In this document: one piece after another, positions 53,635 through 61,252 of the stretch
Numbering within the stretch: the stretch's first letter is position 1
How the letters are laid out: the number at the start of each line of letters is the position of its first letter
Assembly (NCBI RefSeq): GCF_009763255.1
Contig: NZ_WSJB01000032.1
Location: forward strand, 1 to 64,000
From: Bordetella sp. 02P26C-1
GTDB lineage: Bacteria; Pseudomonadota; Gammaproteobacteria; Burkholderiales; Burkholderiaceae_B
Length of the DNA stretch: 64,000 nucleotides
Direction: 5' to 3'
The notes under the pieces: generated by a model
The model's database searches: none
The model's input: only the letters and a program-made list of their open reading frames with translations
Told to the model about the DNA's origin: nothing
Position numbers and translations under genes: made by a program

Positions 53635-53839
53635 GACAGGTGGTGGCAGTAAATCGCATTGTACGAGGCTGCGGTCGCCACACCGGTCTACAGCATGCGA
53701 GTTGCTGGCCCTTCCCGTTGGCTGCAAACCGCGACGTCATCAAGGCCAAGCGTCGCTTTCGGCACGGCATAAGGTATCCTGCGGCCATTGAAATCTAAAT
53801 TTGCGGTCCGCGCTTTTTCTCTTTCATCAGGACACTTCC

Positions 53840-54805
53840 ATGATTCGCAGCATGACTGCCTTCGGCACCGCCCGCGTCGATCTCGACGCAGGCACGTTGG
53901 TACTGGAACTTCGCAGCGTCAACAGCCGTTATCTCGATCTGCATTTCCGTTTGCCAGACGAGCTGCGCCACGCAGAAACACCGCTGCGCGAGTTGCTGAC
54001 GGCGAACCTTGGCCGAGGCAAAGTCGAGGTGCGTGCCTCGTTCACCCGCAGCGCTGGCGCCGAGCTCACCAAGCTCGATCCCGCTTGGCTGCAACATCTG
54101 GCCACTCAGCTCGCGGCCGCGCGCCAGATCCTGCCGGATATCGAAGCACCCCGTCTGGCCGAATTATTCAATTGGCCGGGTCAGCGCAGTAACGAAGCCT
54201 TGGACCCGCAAGTCTGGACCGCTGCCTGTCTGCAAGCTGGGAAAGAGGCGCTGGCGCAGCTACAAGAAGGCCGCGCCCGCGAAGGTCAACGCCTGGCCGA
54301 CATCATGCTGGCTTGCGCCGATGATGTGGAAAAAATCGTGGAATTGGTCAACACGCACCTGCCGCAGCTCTTAGCCGATCATCGCGAAAAGCTCTCCAAC
54401 AAGCTGCGCGAAGCGATGGAATCCGCCTTTCCGGCAGGCTTCTCCCATATCTCTGGCGCCGAACTCACCGAGCGCCTGGCTCAGGAAAGCAATTTGTTCG
54501 CTTTGCGCATTGACGTTGCGGAGGAACTGGGACGCCTCAGCTCGCATCTGGACGAACTGCGCCATCTATTGGGCGGCAAAGCCGGCTCAAGCAACAACGC
54601 CGCACAGGCGAAGTCAGGCAAAGCGTCCGCTCAGACGCGACCCACGGGCAGCGCCGGCAAACGCCTGGATTTCCTGTTCCAGGAAATGAACCGCGAGGCC
54701 AATACGCTGGGTTCCAAAGCGGGCAGCATGGAAGTCACCCGTGCAGCGATGGACCTCAAGCTGCTGATCGAGCAAATGCGCGAGCAGGCGCAGAATATTG
54801 AGTGA
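53840..54805 (+). CDS. yicC: YicC family endoribonuclease
   Basis: YicC proteins are stress-linked endoribonucleases. ATG 53840 gives 321 residues, somewhat longer than E. coli YicC. The N terminus is MIRSMTAFGTARV, followed by VLELRSVNSRYLDLHFRLPDE (about 20-40), RGKVEVRASFTR, and the C-terminal GKRLDFLFQEMNREANTLGSK with the catalytic-region residues. A serine/alanine-rich insert (about 250-275) makes it longer than relatives. It converges with the small membrane protein gene downstream. Confidence 0.94.
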   Translation: MIRSMTAFGTARVDLDAGTLVLELRSVNSRYLDLHFRLPDELRHAETPLRELLTANLGRGKVEVRASFTRSAGAELTKLDPAWLQHLATQLAAARQILPDIEAPRLAELFNWPGQRSNEALDPQVWTAACLQAGKEALAQLQEGRAREGQRLADIMLACADDVEKIVELVNTHLPQLLADHREKLSNKLREAMESAFPAGFSHISGAELTERLAQESNLFALRIDVAEELGRLSSHLDELRHLLGGKAGSSNNAAQAKSGKASAQTRPTGSAGKRLDFLFQEMNREANTLGSKAGSMEVTRAAMDLKLLIEQMREQAQNIE

Positions 54806-54807
54806 TA

Positions 54808-54975
54808 TCAGAGGATGTTACCGGGGTCCTTGCCCAAGGCTCGCTTTTCCTGCTCTTGTCTTTCCTTCGCTTTCTCTTTTTTCTCGCCGTCGAAATGCGA
54901 CTTGATAGCGAAGAACATGCCCGTGAACAAGACGAGCAACTTGAATGTACCGAAGATGATAGGGACCGACCCCAT
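54808..54975 (-). CDS. Small membrane protein of 55 residues
   Basis: ATG 54975 is preceded by GAGG with five-base spacing. The product has one membrane helix near the N terminus (VPIIFGTFKLLVLFTGMFFAI, in parts residues 4-24), then a highly charged tail rich in K, E, R and Q (a probable helix) ending LGKDPGNIL. Such single-helix proteins with a lysine/glutamate tail occur widely in betaproteobacteria, but I know of no assigned function. The open frame extends further upstream, but that part lacks protein-like composition. It ends two bases from the yicC stop, in convergent orientation. Confidence 0.7.
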   Translation of the reverse strand: MGSVPIIFGTFKLLVLFTGMFFAIKSHFDGEKKEKAKERQEQEKRALGKDPGNIL

Positions 54976-55133
54976 GATTTCCTCAAACCGCTGCTTCAGC
55001 AGCCTTACGTACCGCGTACCGGCGCGATAGCGCCGGCCCATTGACCACGACGCGACCCATAAGACGCATCGCGTTTTCCATATTGTAGGGGTTTTCTTCG
55101 TAGCGCTAGGCCCCCATGCCGGACCGCCACGCC

Positions 55134-56462
55134 CTACCGTACGGATTTGACCATGGGATGCGCTTGAAAATGCGTCAGCAGATTCTTCCGCTGTCGCTCT
55201 GTCAGGGTGGACGCCTCGATCATCAGCGGCCATTGTGCATGCGCCGCCTTGACGCAGTCGCTTACCGCCTTCGCAGCCGGCTTTTCAGGAATGCGCAGCT
55301 GCGCACAAAACGCCCGCAGCACGGCCGGCGACAGCGACGGTTTGCCGGTGGCGTTACGCCGTGGCGCCAGCGCGGGCGGCAGGATGCGCAACGCATGACC
55401 CTGGCACGGATGGTAGGCCGAGTACGCGACGATGTCATACGCGGGCGCAAGCGTCGGAGTGATTCCGTCGTGATAGATCAATCCCAAGTTCTTGAGATGC
55501 ATATCAGGATTGCCGAGCATTTCGTTCACCGTCATGCGACGCAATAGCTCGTGCACAGCAGGCTCGCCTAGCGACGGAAACGCCATCATCACGGCCGCCA
55601 CGTCGAGATAGCTCGCGGCCTGATATTTCTGTTCCGGCATCGCGCCCAGCACTTGGGCAAAGTCCTCGCAATGAATGCGGCGGCCGGGCTCTCGGTCATA
55701 GCGCACCACGGCCAGAAATTGCGTGCACGCATCCGCGTCGCCCAGATCGTAGCCATGCTCGGCGACCAGATTCTCCAGGGGCTCCAGGTAAGCTTGGCAA
55801 ATCTGCACGCCTGCTGCTTCGGCCAGCTGCAAGGACAACGCCTCCAATTCGGGTAACAGTGGCTGCCCTACCACGGGCAGTTTCGCAATGATGTGTGTGT
55901 CGTGTTCACGCGTGCGTCCGACGTAACGCTGCCCTTCCTTGATCACGCCCAGCTTGGGTTGCACGCCGGATAGGGACACCCCCTCTTCCATTGGATCGGC
56001 GGTGACGGTCATCTCCAGTGCGTCCTGGTTTTGCGTCACATACTGTGCAAGCTCGTTGCGCGACAGCTCCACGGGTCGTGCATACACATTGCCCGGCAGA
56101 TCCCCCCCGCAGGCGGCCAGCATCTCGAAATGGTCCCTGGGATCGCATCCGCGCACCCTCGCCACATGGTCACGAAAGACGCCCTCGGGCAATAGGTTCT
56201 GGAAAAAGGCGGGTAGCAGCCAACCATTTTGCGGCGAATAGCGACCATTTAAAGGCTCGCTGCGCACATCGGCCCAAAACGCCGCCTGATCTTCCGGGCT
56301 AGCGGCCAAATAAGCGGCCGAGATCACCGGCGCTTCCGTGCGCCGCGCAAACGCATCGTCGGCGACAAAGCGGGTGACGACGTCAGCGCCCTGCATGCGG
56401 TATTGAAACAGAACGCCAACGCGTTGCTTGCCGATATAGATTGCCAATGCTTGAACGTTCAT
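55134..56462 (-). CDS. hipA: HipA-family toxin (serine/threonine kinase)
   Basis: HipA toxins are kinases that inactivate glutamyl-tRNA synthetase or related targets and induce dormancy. ATG 56462 overlaps the antitoxin stop (ATGA) and gives 442 residues. Visible motifs are SLSGVQPKLGVI, THIIAKLP with the ATP-binding Lys, and NEMLGNPDMHLKNLGLIY containing the catalytic Asp and Asn (about residues 305-322). APAYDIV follows with the metal-binding Asp. Length and domain order are typical. It is cytoplasmic. The target cannot be read from sequence. Confidence 0.93.
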   Translation of the reverse strand: MNVQALAIYIGKQRVGVLFQYRMQGADVVTRFVADDAFARRTEAPVISAAYLAASPEDQAAFWADVRSEPLNGRYSPQNGWLLPAFFQNLLPEGVFRDHVARVRGCDPRDHFEMLAACGGDLPGNVYARPVELSRNELAQYVTQNQDALEMTVTADPMEEGVSLSGVQPKLGVIKEGQRYVGRTREHDTHIIAKLPVVGQPLLPELEALSLQLAEAAGVQICQAYLEPLENLVAEHGYDLGDADACTQFLAVVRYDREPGRRIHCEDFAQVLGAMPEQKYQAASYLDVAAVMMAFPSLGEPAVHELLRRMTVNEMLGNPDMHLKNLGLIYHDGITPTLAPAYDIVAYSAYHPCQGHALRILPPALAPRRNATGKPSLSPAVLRAFCAQLRIPEKPAAKAVSDCVKAAHAQWPLMIEASTLTERQRKNLLTHFQAHPMVKSVR

Positions 56463-56755
56463 GGCTCTTCGCTCCACCGGCGACGCGCCATCTCGATGCG
56501 AGTCGGCACTTTCGGCTTGGCCACAGCACCGGCTTCGACGGCAGCGGCCGCCCCCTTCGGGACGAGCAGCAGTTCCAAGCCGAGCCGGTCCGCGAGGGCA
56601 AGCAGCGTACTGACTTTGAAATCTTGCTCGCCGCTGAACACATTAGTGAGCGTGCGTTGAGAAATGCCCGCCGATTCGCGCAATTGAGCTTGGGTGTGCC
56701 CTTGCTCCCGGAGCCGAGTTCGAAGGATATTGGCGATTTCTGGAAGGGTTGTCAT
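56459..56755 (-). CDS. hipB: HipB-type antitoxin, HTH DNA-binding
   Basis: Cognate antitoxin and repressor of the hipBA operon. The 98-residue protein has an XRE-type helix-turn-helix (GHTQAQLRESAGISQRTLTN, about residues 19-38, followed by FSGEQDFKVSTLLALADRLG). It has a C-terminal tail rich in A, V, K and R that would bind HipA. Its ATG lies about 40 bases downstream of a large inverted repeat system, the probable operator. Overlap with hipA (ATGA) shows translational coupling. Confidence 0.92.
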   Translation of the reverse strand: MTTLPEIANILRTRLREQGHTQAQLRESAGISQRTLTNVFSGEQDFKVSTLLALADRLGLELLLVPKGAAAAVEAGAVAKPKVPTRIEMARRRWSEEP

Positions 56756-56796
56756 GGGCGGCGTTTTTGCACGACGCGCTGCAAAAAATCGTGCAA

Positions 56797-56845
56797 AGTA
56801 GCAATAGAGTAGTGTTTACAGGTTTTTTACTACTTTAATGCTACT
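56797..56845. promoter_or_regulatory. Operator candidate 1 of hipBA: 17-bp inverted repeat
   Basis: AGTAGCAATAGAGTAGT (56797-56813) and ACTACTTTAATGCTACT (56829-56845) pair at 15 of 17 positions around a 15-base centre. It lies 42 bases upstream of the hipB ATG, where an autorepressor would bind. Confidence 0.7.
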
Positions 56846-56872
56846 GAAGCAATCGTCATAGCAATTGAAGAT

Positions 56873-56915
56873 GGCAATAAAGTAGTTTTTTAGAACTTTC
56901 TACTACTTTAGTACC
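56873..56915. promoter_or_regulatory. Operator candidate 2 of hipBA: 14-bp inverted repeat
   Basis: GGCAATAAAGTAGT (56873-56886) and ACTACTTTAGTACC (56902-56915) pair at 12 of 14 positions, also around exactly 15 bases. The core TAAAGTAGT/ACTACTTTA is shared with the first dyad. It ends one base from the amn stop codon. Confidence 0.65.
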
Positions 56916-56916
56916 A

Positions 56917-58410
56917 TCATTGAAACGCGGTCTCCATAAATGTACGCAGCTTGCGTGAGTGCAAGCGCTCAGACGGCATATCACGCAGCCGTTCCAGCGC
57001 CCGGATCCCAATCTCCAGATGCTGATTAACCTGATTCCGGTAAAACGCGCTAGCCATTCCAGGCAATTTCAACTCGCCATGCAAAGGCTTATCCGACACA
57101 CATAACAAAGTGCCATAGGGCACCCGAAACCGAAAACCATTCGCCGCGATGGTTGCCGATTCCATATCCAGCGCAATTGCCCGCGACTGGGTAAACCGCC
57201 TCACCAACTCATCATGATCGCGCAGTTCCCAATTCCGGTTGTCGATGCTGGCGACCGTGCCCGTCCGCATAATGCGCTTCAGCTCCCAGCCTGAGAGCCC
57301 CGCCACTTCCTCGACCGCCTGTTCAAGCGCCACCTGCACCTCCGCCAGCGGCGGAACCGGCACCCAAGTCGGCAGATCATCGTCCAACACGTGGTCTTCG
57401 CGCACATAACCATGCGCGAGCACATAATCGCCCAGCCGCTGCGAATCCCGCAGGCCCGCGCAATGCCCCAACATCAACCACGCGTGCGGACGCAACACGG
57501 CAATATGGTCTGTAATCGTCTTCGCATTGGAAGGCCCCACCCCGATATTGACCAGCGTAATCCCGGAATGGTTGGCGCGCACCAAATGGTAAGCCGGCAT
57601 CTGCGGCAGCCGCATGCCACCGGGTGGCGCCAGCTCAGGCGACTCTCCGCGCCGTGTAATGCGATTGCCAGGCTCCACCAGCGCCTCGTACTCACCCTGG
57701 CCGTCAGCCATCATCGCGCGCGCCCGAGCGCAAAATTCGTCCACATAGAACTGATAATTCGTAAATAGGACGAAGTTCTGAAAGTACGACGGTGCTGTCG
57801 CTGTGTAATGCTGCAAGCGATGCAAGGAATAATCCACCCGCGGTGCCGTGAACGGCGCCAATGGACGCGGCTCGCCCTCCCGCCCTTGCCACGAGCCATT
57901 AACGATCGCATCGTCGGTCACCGCGAGATTCGGCACATCGAACAGATCCCGCAGCGGCCGCCGCATGCCTTCCAGCCGCTCACCCTCGACATACGCCCCT
58001 TCCGGAAATGCGAAATGCAAGGGAATTGGCGTTTGCGACTCGCCTACCTCGATGGCAACTCCATGGTTCTGTATCAACAGTCCGATTTGCGCCAAGAAAT
58101 ACTCACGGAACAGCTTAGGTTGCGTGACAGTGGTTTGATAAATACCCGGCTCAGCGACGTGGCCGAACGATAGACGCGTATCAATGGGATCGTAAGTATC
58201 AACCTTGATCCGGATGGCGGGATAGCAGGTGCGCACCCGATCTGGCAGGTCGTGGCCCGCGACAACCTGTTGAAACCCATCTCGGATATAGGCCGTGTTC
58301 CGCTCATAGATCGCCGTCAATCGATCCACCGCTGCCTCGGCATCGTTGAACGCCTCGAACTCCCAGCGAGGTGGAAAACCCAATGAACCACCAGAAAAGT
58401 CAACTGTCAT
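56917..58410 (-). CDS. amn: AMP nucleosidase
   Basis: Splits AMP into adenine and ribose-5-phosphate, regulating the adenylate pool. The 497-residue protein has the Amn N-terminal domain (about 10-180; SFGHVAEPGIYQTTVTQPKL) and a C-terminal nucleoside phosphorylase-like domain. In the latter, YHLVRANHSGITLVNIGVGP and TITDHIAVLRPHAWLMLGHC (about 285-325) lie in the active site. ALDMESATIAANGFRFRVPYG (about 420-440) holds the catalytic Asp. Length is normal. ATG 58410 begins with MTVDFSGG. Confidence 0.95.
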   Translation of the reverse strand: MTVDFSGGSLGFPPRWEFEAFNDAEAAVDRLTAIYERNTAYIRDGFQQVVAGHDLPDRVRTCYPAIRIKVDTYDPIDTRLSFGHVAEPGIYQTTVTQPKLFREYFLAQIGLLIQNHGVAIEVGESQTPIPLHFAFPEGAYVEGERLEGMRRPLRDLFDVPNLAVTDDAIVNGSWQGREGEPRPLAPFTAPRVDYSLHRLQHYTATAPSYFQNFVLFTNYQFYVDEFCARARAMMADGQGEYEALVEPGNRITRRGESPELAPPGGMRLPQMPAYHLVRANHSGITLVNIGVGPSNAKTITDHIAVLRPHAWLMLGHCAGLRDSQRLGDYVLAHGYVREDHVLDDDLPTWVPVPPLAEVQVALEQAVEEVAGLSGWELKRIMRTGTVASIDNRNWELRDHDELVRRFTQSRAIALDMESATIAANGFRFRVPYGTLLCVSDKPLHGELKLPGMASAFYRNQVNQHLEIGIRALERLRDMPSERLHSRKLRTFMETAFQ

Positions 58411-58656
58411 TTTTTATTTTCTGCAAAGTTGCCATGCCTTCAAGCATAAGCCGAAGTTAAGACAACGCAATGACTGTCTCCAAGCCGCCTGGAAAATGCT
58501 TCGATATGTTTCTATTTGGTTAGTATTAACCCCGAAATGCAAAAAAAAGTCATTCATGTACAATCCTGCCTGGCTTAGTTGTTCCGCCGCCACACTTTCG
58601 CCGGCCTGACGTAGTCAGCCCTCTTTCCGCCCACTCCGATTTTCTGAAGTGTCGCA

Positions 58657-59268
58657 ATGACTCCACCGACGCGAAAAGCACGTACTGCCCGTTCCCTTTT
58701 CACCGCATTTTTCAGCGCCCCGCTCCTAGCTTTGGGGCTTTCTTGTTCCCTCCCCGCTCACGCCACGATCATGGCCGAAGCCATCCCTTCGGTTCAGGGC
58801 CTGCGCATGGTCGACGCCCTGACGGTGCCCAGCCTGCCAGAAATGGTTGTGCAAGCCGGATTAGAAGCGATTGGCACCCCCTACGTTTGGGGTGGGGAAG
58901 ATCCCGACGCTGGTTTCGACTGCAGCGGACTGACTCAATTCGTCTACCGTGAGATTGTCGGCGTCGAGTTGCCCCGTACCGCGCGTGAACAGCGCCGCAA
59001 GGGTACCGGCGTTAGCAAAAAAGAGCTAAAGCCCGGCGATCTGGTTTTCTTCTCGACGACGCGACGCCGTGGCGTATCGCATGTCGGCATTTATATCGGT
59101 CAGAACCAATTCGTCCACGCCCCTACGCGTGGTTCCACCGTGCGAATCGATAGCCTCGACAACAAATATTGGTCGCGTCACTACGTCGCAGCCCGACGCT
59201 ATATCGAAGCCCCGGCCGAGACGCCCATGCCCGAGGTGCGTATGATCGCCCAGGCAGACCACCAATAA
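58657..59268 (+). CDS. NlpC/P60 family cell-wall peptidase (C40), secreted
   Basis: Probable D,L-endopeptidase acting on peptidoglycan peptides. The 203-residue precursor has a signal peptide (SLFTAFFSAPLLALGLSCSL, cleavage near AHA-T, about residue 37), followed by an NlpC/P60 domain. The catalytic Cys is in GFDCSGLTQFVY (about residue 89), His is in GVSHVGIYIG, and the third polar residue is in FVHAPTRG. DLVFFSTTRRRG is typical. No lipobox match is convincing. It is followed by a clear terminator and forms a single-gene unit. Confidence 0.93.
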   Translation: MTPPTRKARTARSLFTAFFSAPLLALGLSCSLPAHATIMAEAIPSVQGLRMVDALTVPSLPEMVVQAGLEAIGTPYVWGGEDPDAGFDCSGLTQFVYREIVGVELPRTAREQRRKGTGVSKKELKPGDLVFFSTTRRRGVSHVGIYIGQNQFVHAPTRGSTVRIDSLDNKYWSRHYVAARRYIEAPAETPMPEVRMIAQADHQ

Positions 59269-59329
59269 ACCGTATCCGACGGGTGCGTGAGCCCTCGCCG
59301 GCTCAGCGCGCCACGAATCGGCAAAAGAA

Positions 59330-59355
59330 AAGGGAGCGATCAGCTCCCTTTTTTA
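59330..59355 (+). terminator. Rho-independent terminator after the NlpC/P60 gene
   Basis: AAGGGAGC and GCTCCCTT form a perfect 8-bp stem around GATCA, extended by A and T runs (AAAA before, TTTTTT after). The flanking A and T runs make it work in both directions; the SDR gene converges from the other side. Confidence 0.92.
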
Positions 59356-59392
59356 TTCCGCATCCAAGCGGCATCAACGACGTCCTGACGAC

Positions 59393-60163
59393 TTAGCCTC
59401 GTCCGACGAAGGGCATGTTTGTCGCCATGATGGTCATGTTCTGCACATTGGCATCCAACGGCAGTTTCGCCATTGCCACCACGGCCTGCGCCACGTGAGC
59501 CACATCCATCCGCGGCTCGACGCGTCGTTCGCCATTGGCCTGCAGCACGCCGTTTTCCATGCGCTGAGTCATTTCCGTGGCGGCATTGCCGATGTCGATC
59601 TGGCCGCACGCGATGCGATACGCCCGGCAATCCAGCGAAATCGATTTCGTCAGGCCGGAAACCGCATGCTTGGTCGCCGTATAGGCCACCGACAGCGGAC
59701 GCGGCGCATGGGCAGAGATGGAGCCGTTATTAATAATGCGACCGCCGCCAGGCTGCTGCGCCTTCATCAGGCGGATCGCAGCTTGCGCGCACAAGAACAT
59801 ACCCGTGAGGTTCACGTCCACGATCTCTCGCCACAAATCCACGGGCACATCCTCGATCGGCAACGCTGGCATATTCCGTCCGGCATTATTGAACAGGACA
59901 TCCAAGCGCCCGAACGAGCGTTGCAACTCATCGAACAAGGCGCGTACGGACTGCTCGTCGCTGACATCCGTGGGCACGACGAGCGCCCGAATACCGTCCT
60001 CACCGGCTGCCGTGCGGGTTTGTTCTAGCGCCTCGCGTCTGCGACCAGCCAAGACTACCCGGTAGCCCTGCGCCAAAAACTCCAACGCCACCGCGCGTCC
60101 GATTCCACTGCCCGCCCCGGTAACCAACGCCACCGGCGAAACGATCGCCTCGTTATCGTGCAT
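59393..60163 (-). CDS. SDR-family oxidoreductase
   Basis: The 256-residue short-chain dehydrogenase has the NAD(P)-binding loop [16 protein letters not shown] (about 15-30), NNAGRNMP, a catalytic Ser in [10 protein letters not shown] and [15 protein letters not shown] with Tyr and Lys (about 155-169). It resembles the classical SDRs annotated as glucose/ribitol or 3-oxoacyl-ACP reductase-like, but the substrate is unknown. It is transcribed toward the NlpC/P60 terminator and away from gmk. Confidence 0.9.
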   Translation of the reverse strand: MHDNEAIVSPVALVTGAGSGIGRAVALEFLAQGYRVVLAGRRREALEQTRTAAGEDGIRALVVPTDVSDEQSVRALFDELQRSFGRLDVLFNNAGRNMPALPIEDVPVDLWREIVDVNLTGMFLCAQAAIRLMKAQQPGGGRIINNGSISAHAPRPLSVAYTATKHAVSGLTKSISLDCRAYRIACGQIDIGNAATEMTQRMENGVLQANGERRVEPRMDVAHVAQAVVAMAKLPLDANVQNMTIMATNMPFVGRG

Positions 60164-60304
60164 CTTTTTATATCTCCTTTAAGGGGGTAGCCCGGTAATC
60201 TCTTTGAATGGTTGTCGCGGATACCGCTACCGTTGTAACAACCCGCGCCGCACGCCGGCATCCCAACGGCGCTCTACGATACAAGAGCTCGCGGATACAA
60301 CTCC

Positions 60305-60310
60305 TATAAT
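60305..60310 (+). promoter_or_regulatory. -10 element (TATAAT) upstream of gmk
   Basis: A perfect TATAAT lies 49 bases before the gmk ATG in a 195-bp divergent spacer. I see no good -35 at 16-18 bases upstream. It is a plausible promoter for gmk-rpoZ-spoT. Confidence 0.4.
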
Positions 60311-60358
60311 AGTGTGAATTTGTTATGCTTCGCGTCTCTCGCACGCCACTCCCCTTTT

Positions 60359-60991
60359 ATGTCTAAACGCTCCGGCAACGTGTTCATGGTGGTCGCTCCC
60401 AGCGGCGCCGGCAAATCCAGCCTTGTAAAAGCCCTGCTGGATCAAGACCGCTCACTGGTTTTGTCCATTTCCTGCACCACCCGCGAGCCACGCCCGGGCG
60501 AAGTGGATGGACGCGAATACCGGTTCATCAGCAAAGCAGAGTTCGAGACCCTGCGCGAAGAACAAGCCTTGTTGGAATGGGCGGAAGTTCATGGCAACTT
60601 TTACGGCACGCCGCGCGACCTGATTGACCGCGCCACGGCCGAAGGTCGCGACGTACTGCTCGAAATCGACTGGCAAGGCGCGCGTCAGGTGCGGCAACGC
60701 TTTCCCGATGCGATTGGCATATTCATCCTGCCACCCTCTATCGAGGAACTCGAGCATCGCTTAAAGGCGCGCGGCCAAGATGCGCCGCAGGTCATCGCGC
60801 GGCGCCTGCTGGCCGCCGGAGGCGAGATCGCCCATGCGCCGGAATGCGAATATGTTATTATTAATCAAGAATTTAGCGTAGCCTTGGCGGAGCTGATCCA
60901 AGTCATCAGCGCCGCCCGGCTACGTTTTTCGTCTCAGGCCGTACGCCACGCCGCACTATTTGCGCAGCTGGGCATTTCGGCCGATCATTGA
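60359..60991 (+). CDS. gmk: Guanylate kinase
   Basis: Phosphorylates GMP and dGMP. ATG 60359 gives 210 residues, the normal length; the frame is open 45 bases upstream but without a good start context. Motifs are the P-loop [10 protein letters not shown] (about residues 13-22), [21 protein letters not shown] (GMP-binding), [10 protein letters not shown] and [13 protein letters not shown]. It heads the conserved gmk-rpoZ-spoT order, linking GTP synthesis to ppGpp metabolism. Confidence 0.97.
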   Translation: MSKRSGNVFMVVAPSGAGKSSLVKALLDQDRSLVLSISCTTREPRPGEVDGREYRFISKAEFETLREEQALLEWAEVHGNFYGTPRDLIDRATAEGRDVLLEIDWQGARQVRQRFPDAIGIFILPPSIEELEHRLKARGQDAPQVIARRLLAAGGEIAHAPECEYVIINQEFSVALAELIQVISAARLRFSSQAVRHAALFAQLGISADH

Positions 60992-61027
60992 GGCGTTCCC
61001 TTTCACAGCCCGTTCCAGGTGTAATTC

Positions 61028-61231
61028 ATGGCTCGCATTACTGTCGAAGACTGTCTGAATCAAATCCCCAATCGCTTCAAGCTGACGCTGACGGCAACCT
61101 ACCGCGCCCGTGAACTGGCCCAGGGCCATGCCCCGCGCGTTGACAGCAAAGACAAGCCCACGGTCACCGCGCTGCGCGAAATCGCCGCCGGCCATACCGG
61201 CCTGGAAATGCTCCGTAAAGTTCCGACCTGA
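61028..61231 (+). CDS. rpoZ: RNA polymerase omega subunit
   Basis: Small subunit that helps assemble RNA polymerase and participates in ppGpp binding. The 67-residue protein reads [19 protein letters not shown] and continues with [11 protein letters not shown], matching the conserved omega N-terminal domain (residues 1-50). Length is typical for a betaproteobacterial omega. It lies 36 bases after gmk and 21 bases before spoT on the same strand, so the three are probably one transcript. Confidence 0.96.
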   Translation: MARITVEDCLNQIPNRFKLTLTATYRARELAQGHAPRVDSKDKPTVTALREIAAGHTGLEMLRKVPT

Positions 61232-61252
61232 TCCGGATCAGGGGGCAGCAAC

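Noticed and set aside
58518-58531. GGTTAGTATTAACC dyad upstream of the NlpC/P60 gene
   Set aside because: Only five-base arms; no regulator nearby and no clear link to a promoter.
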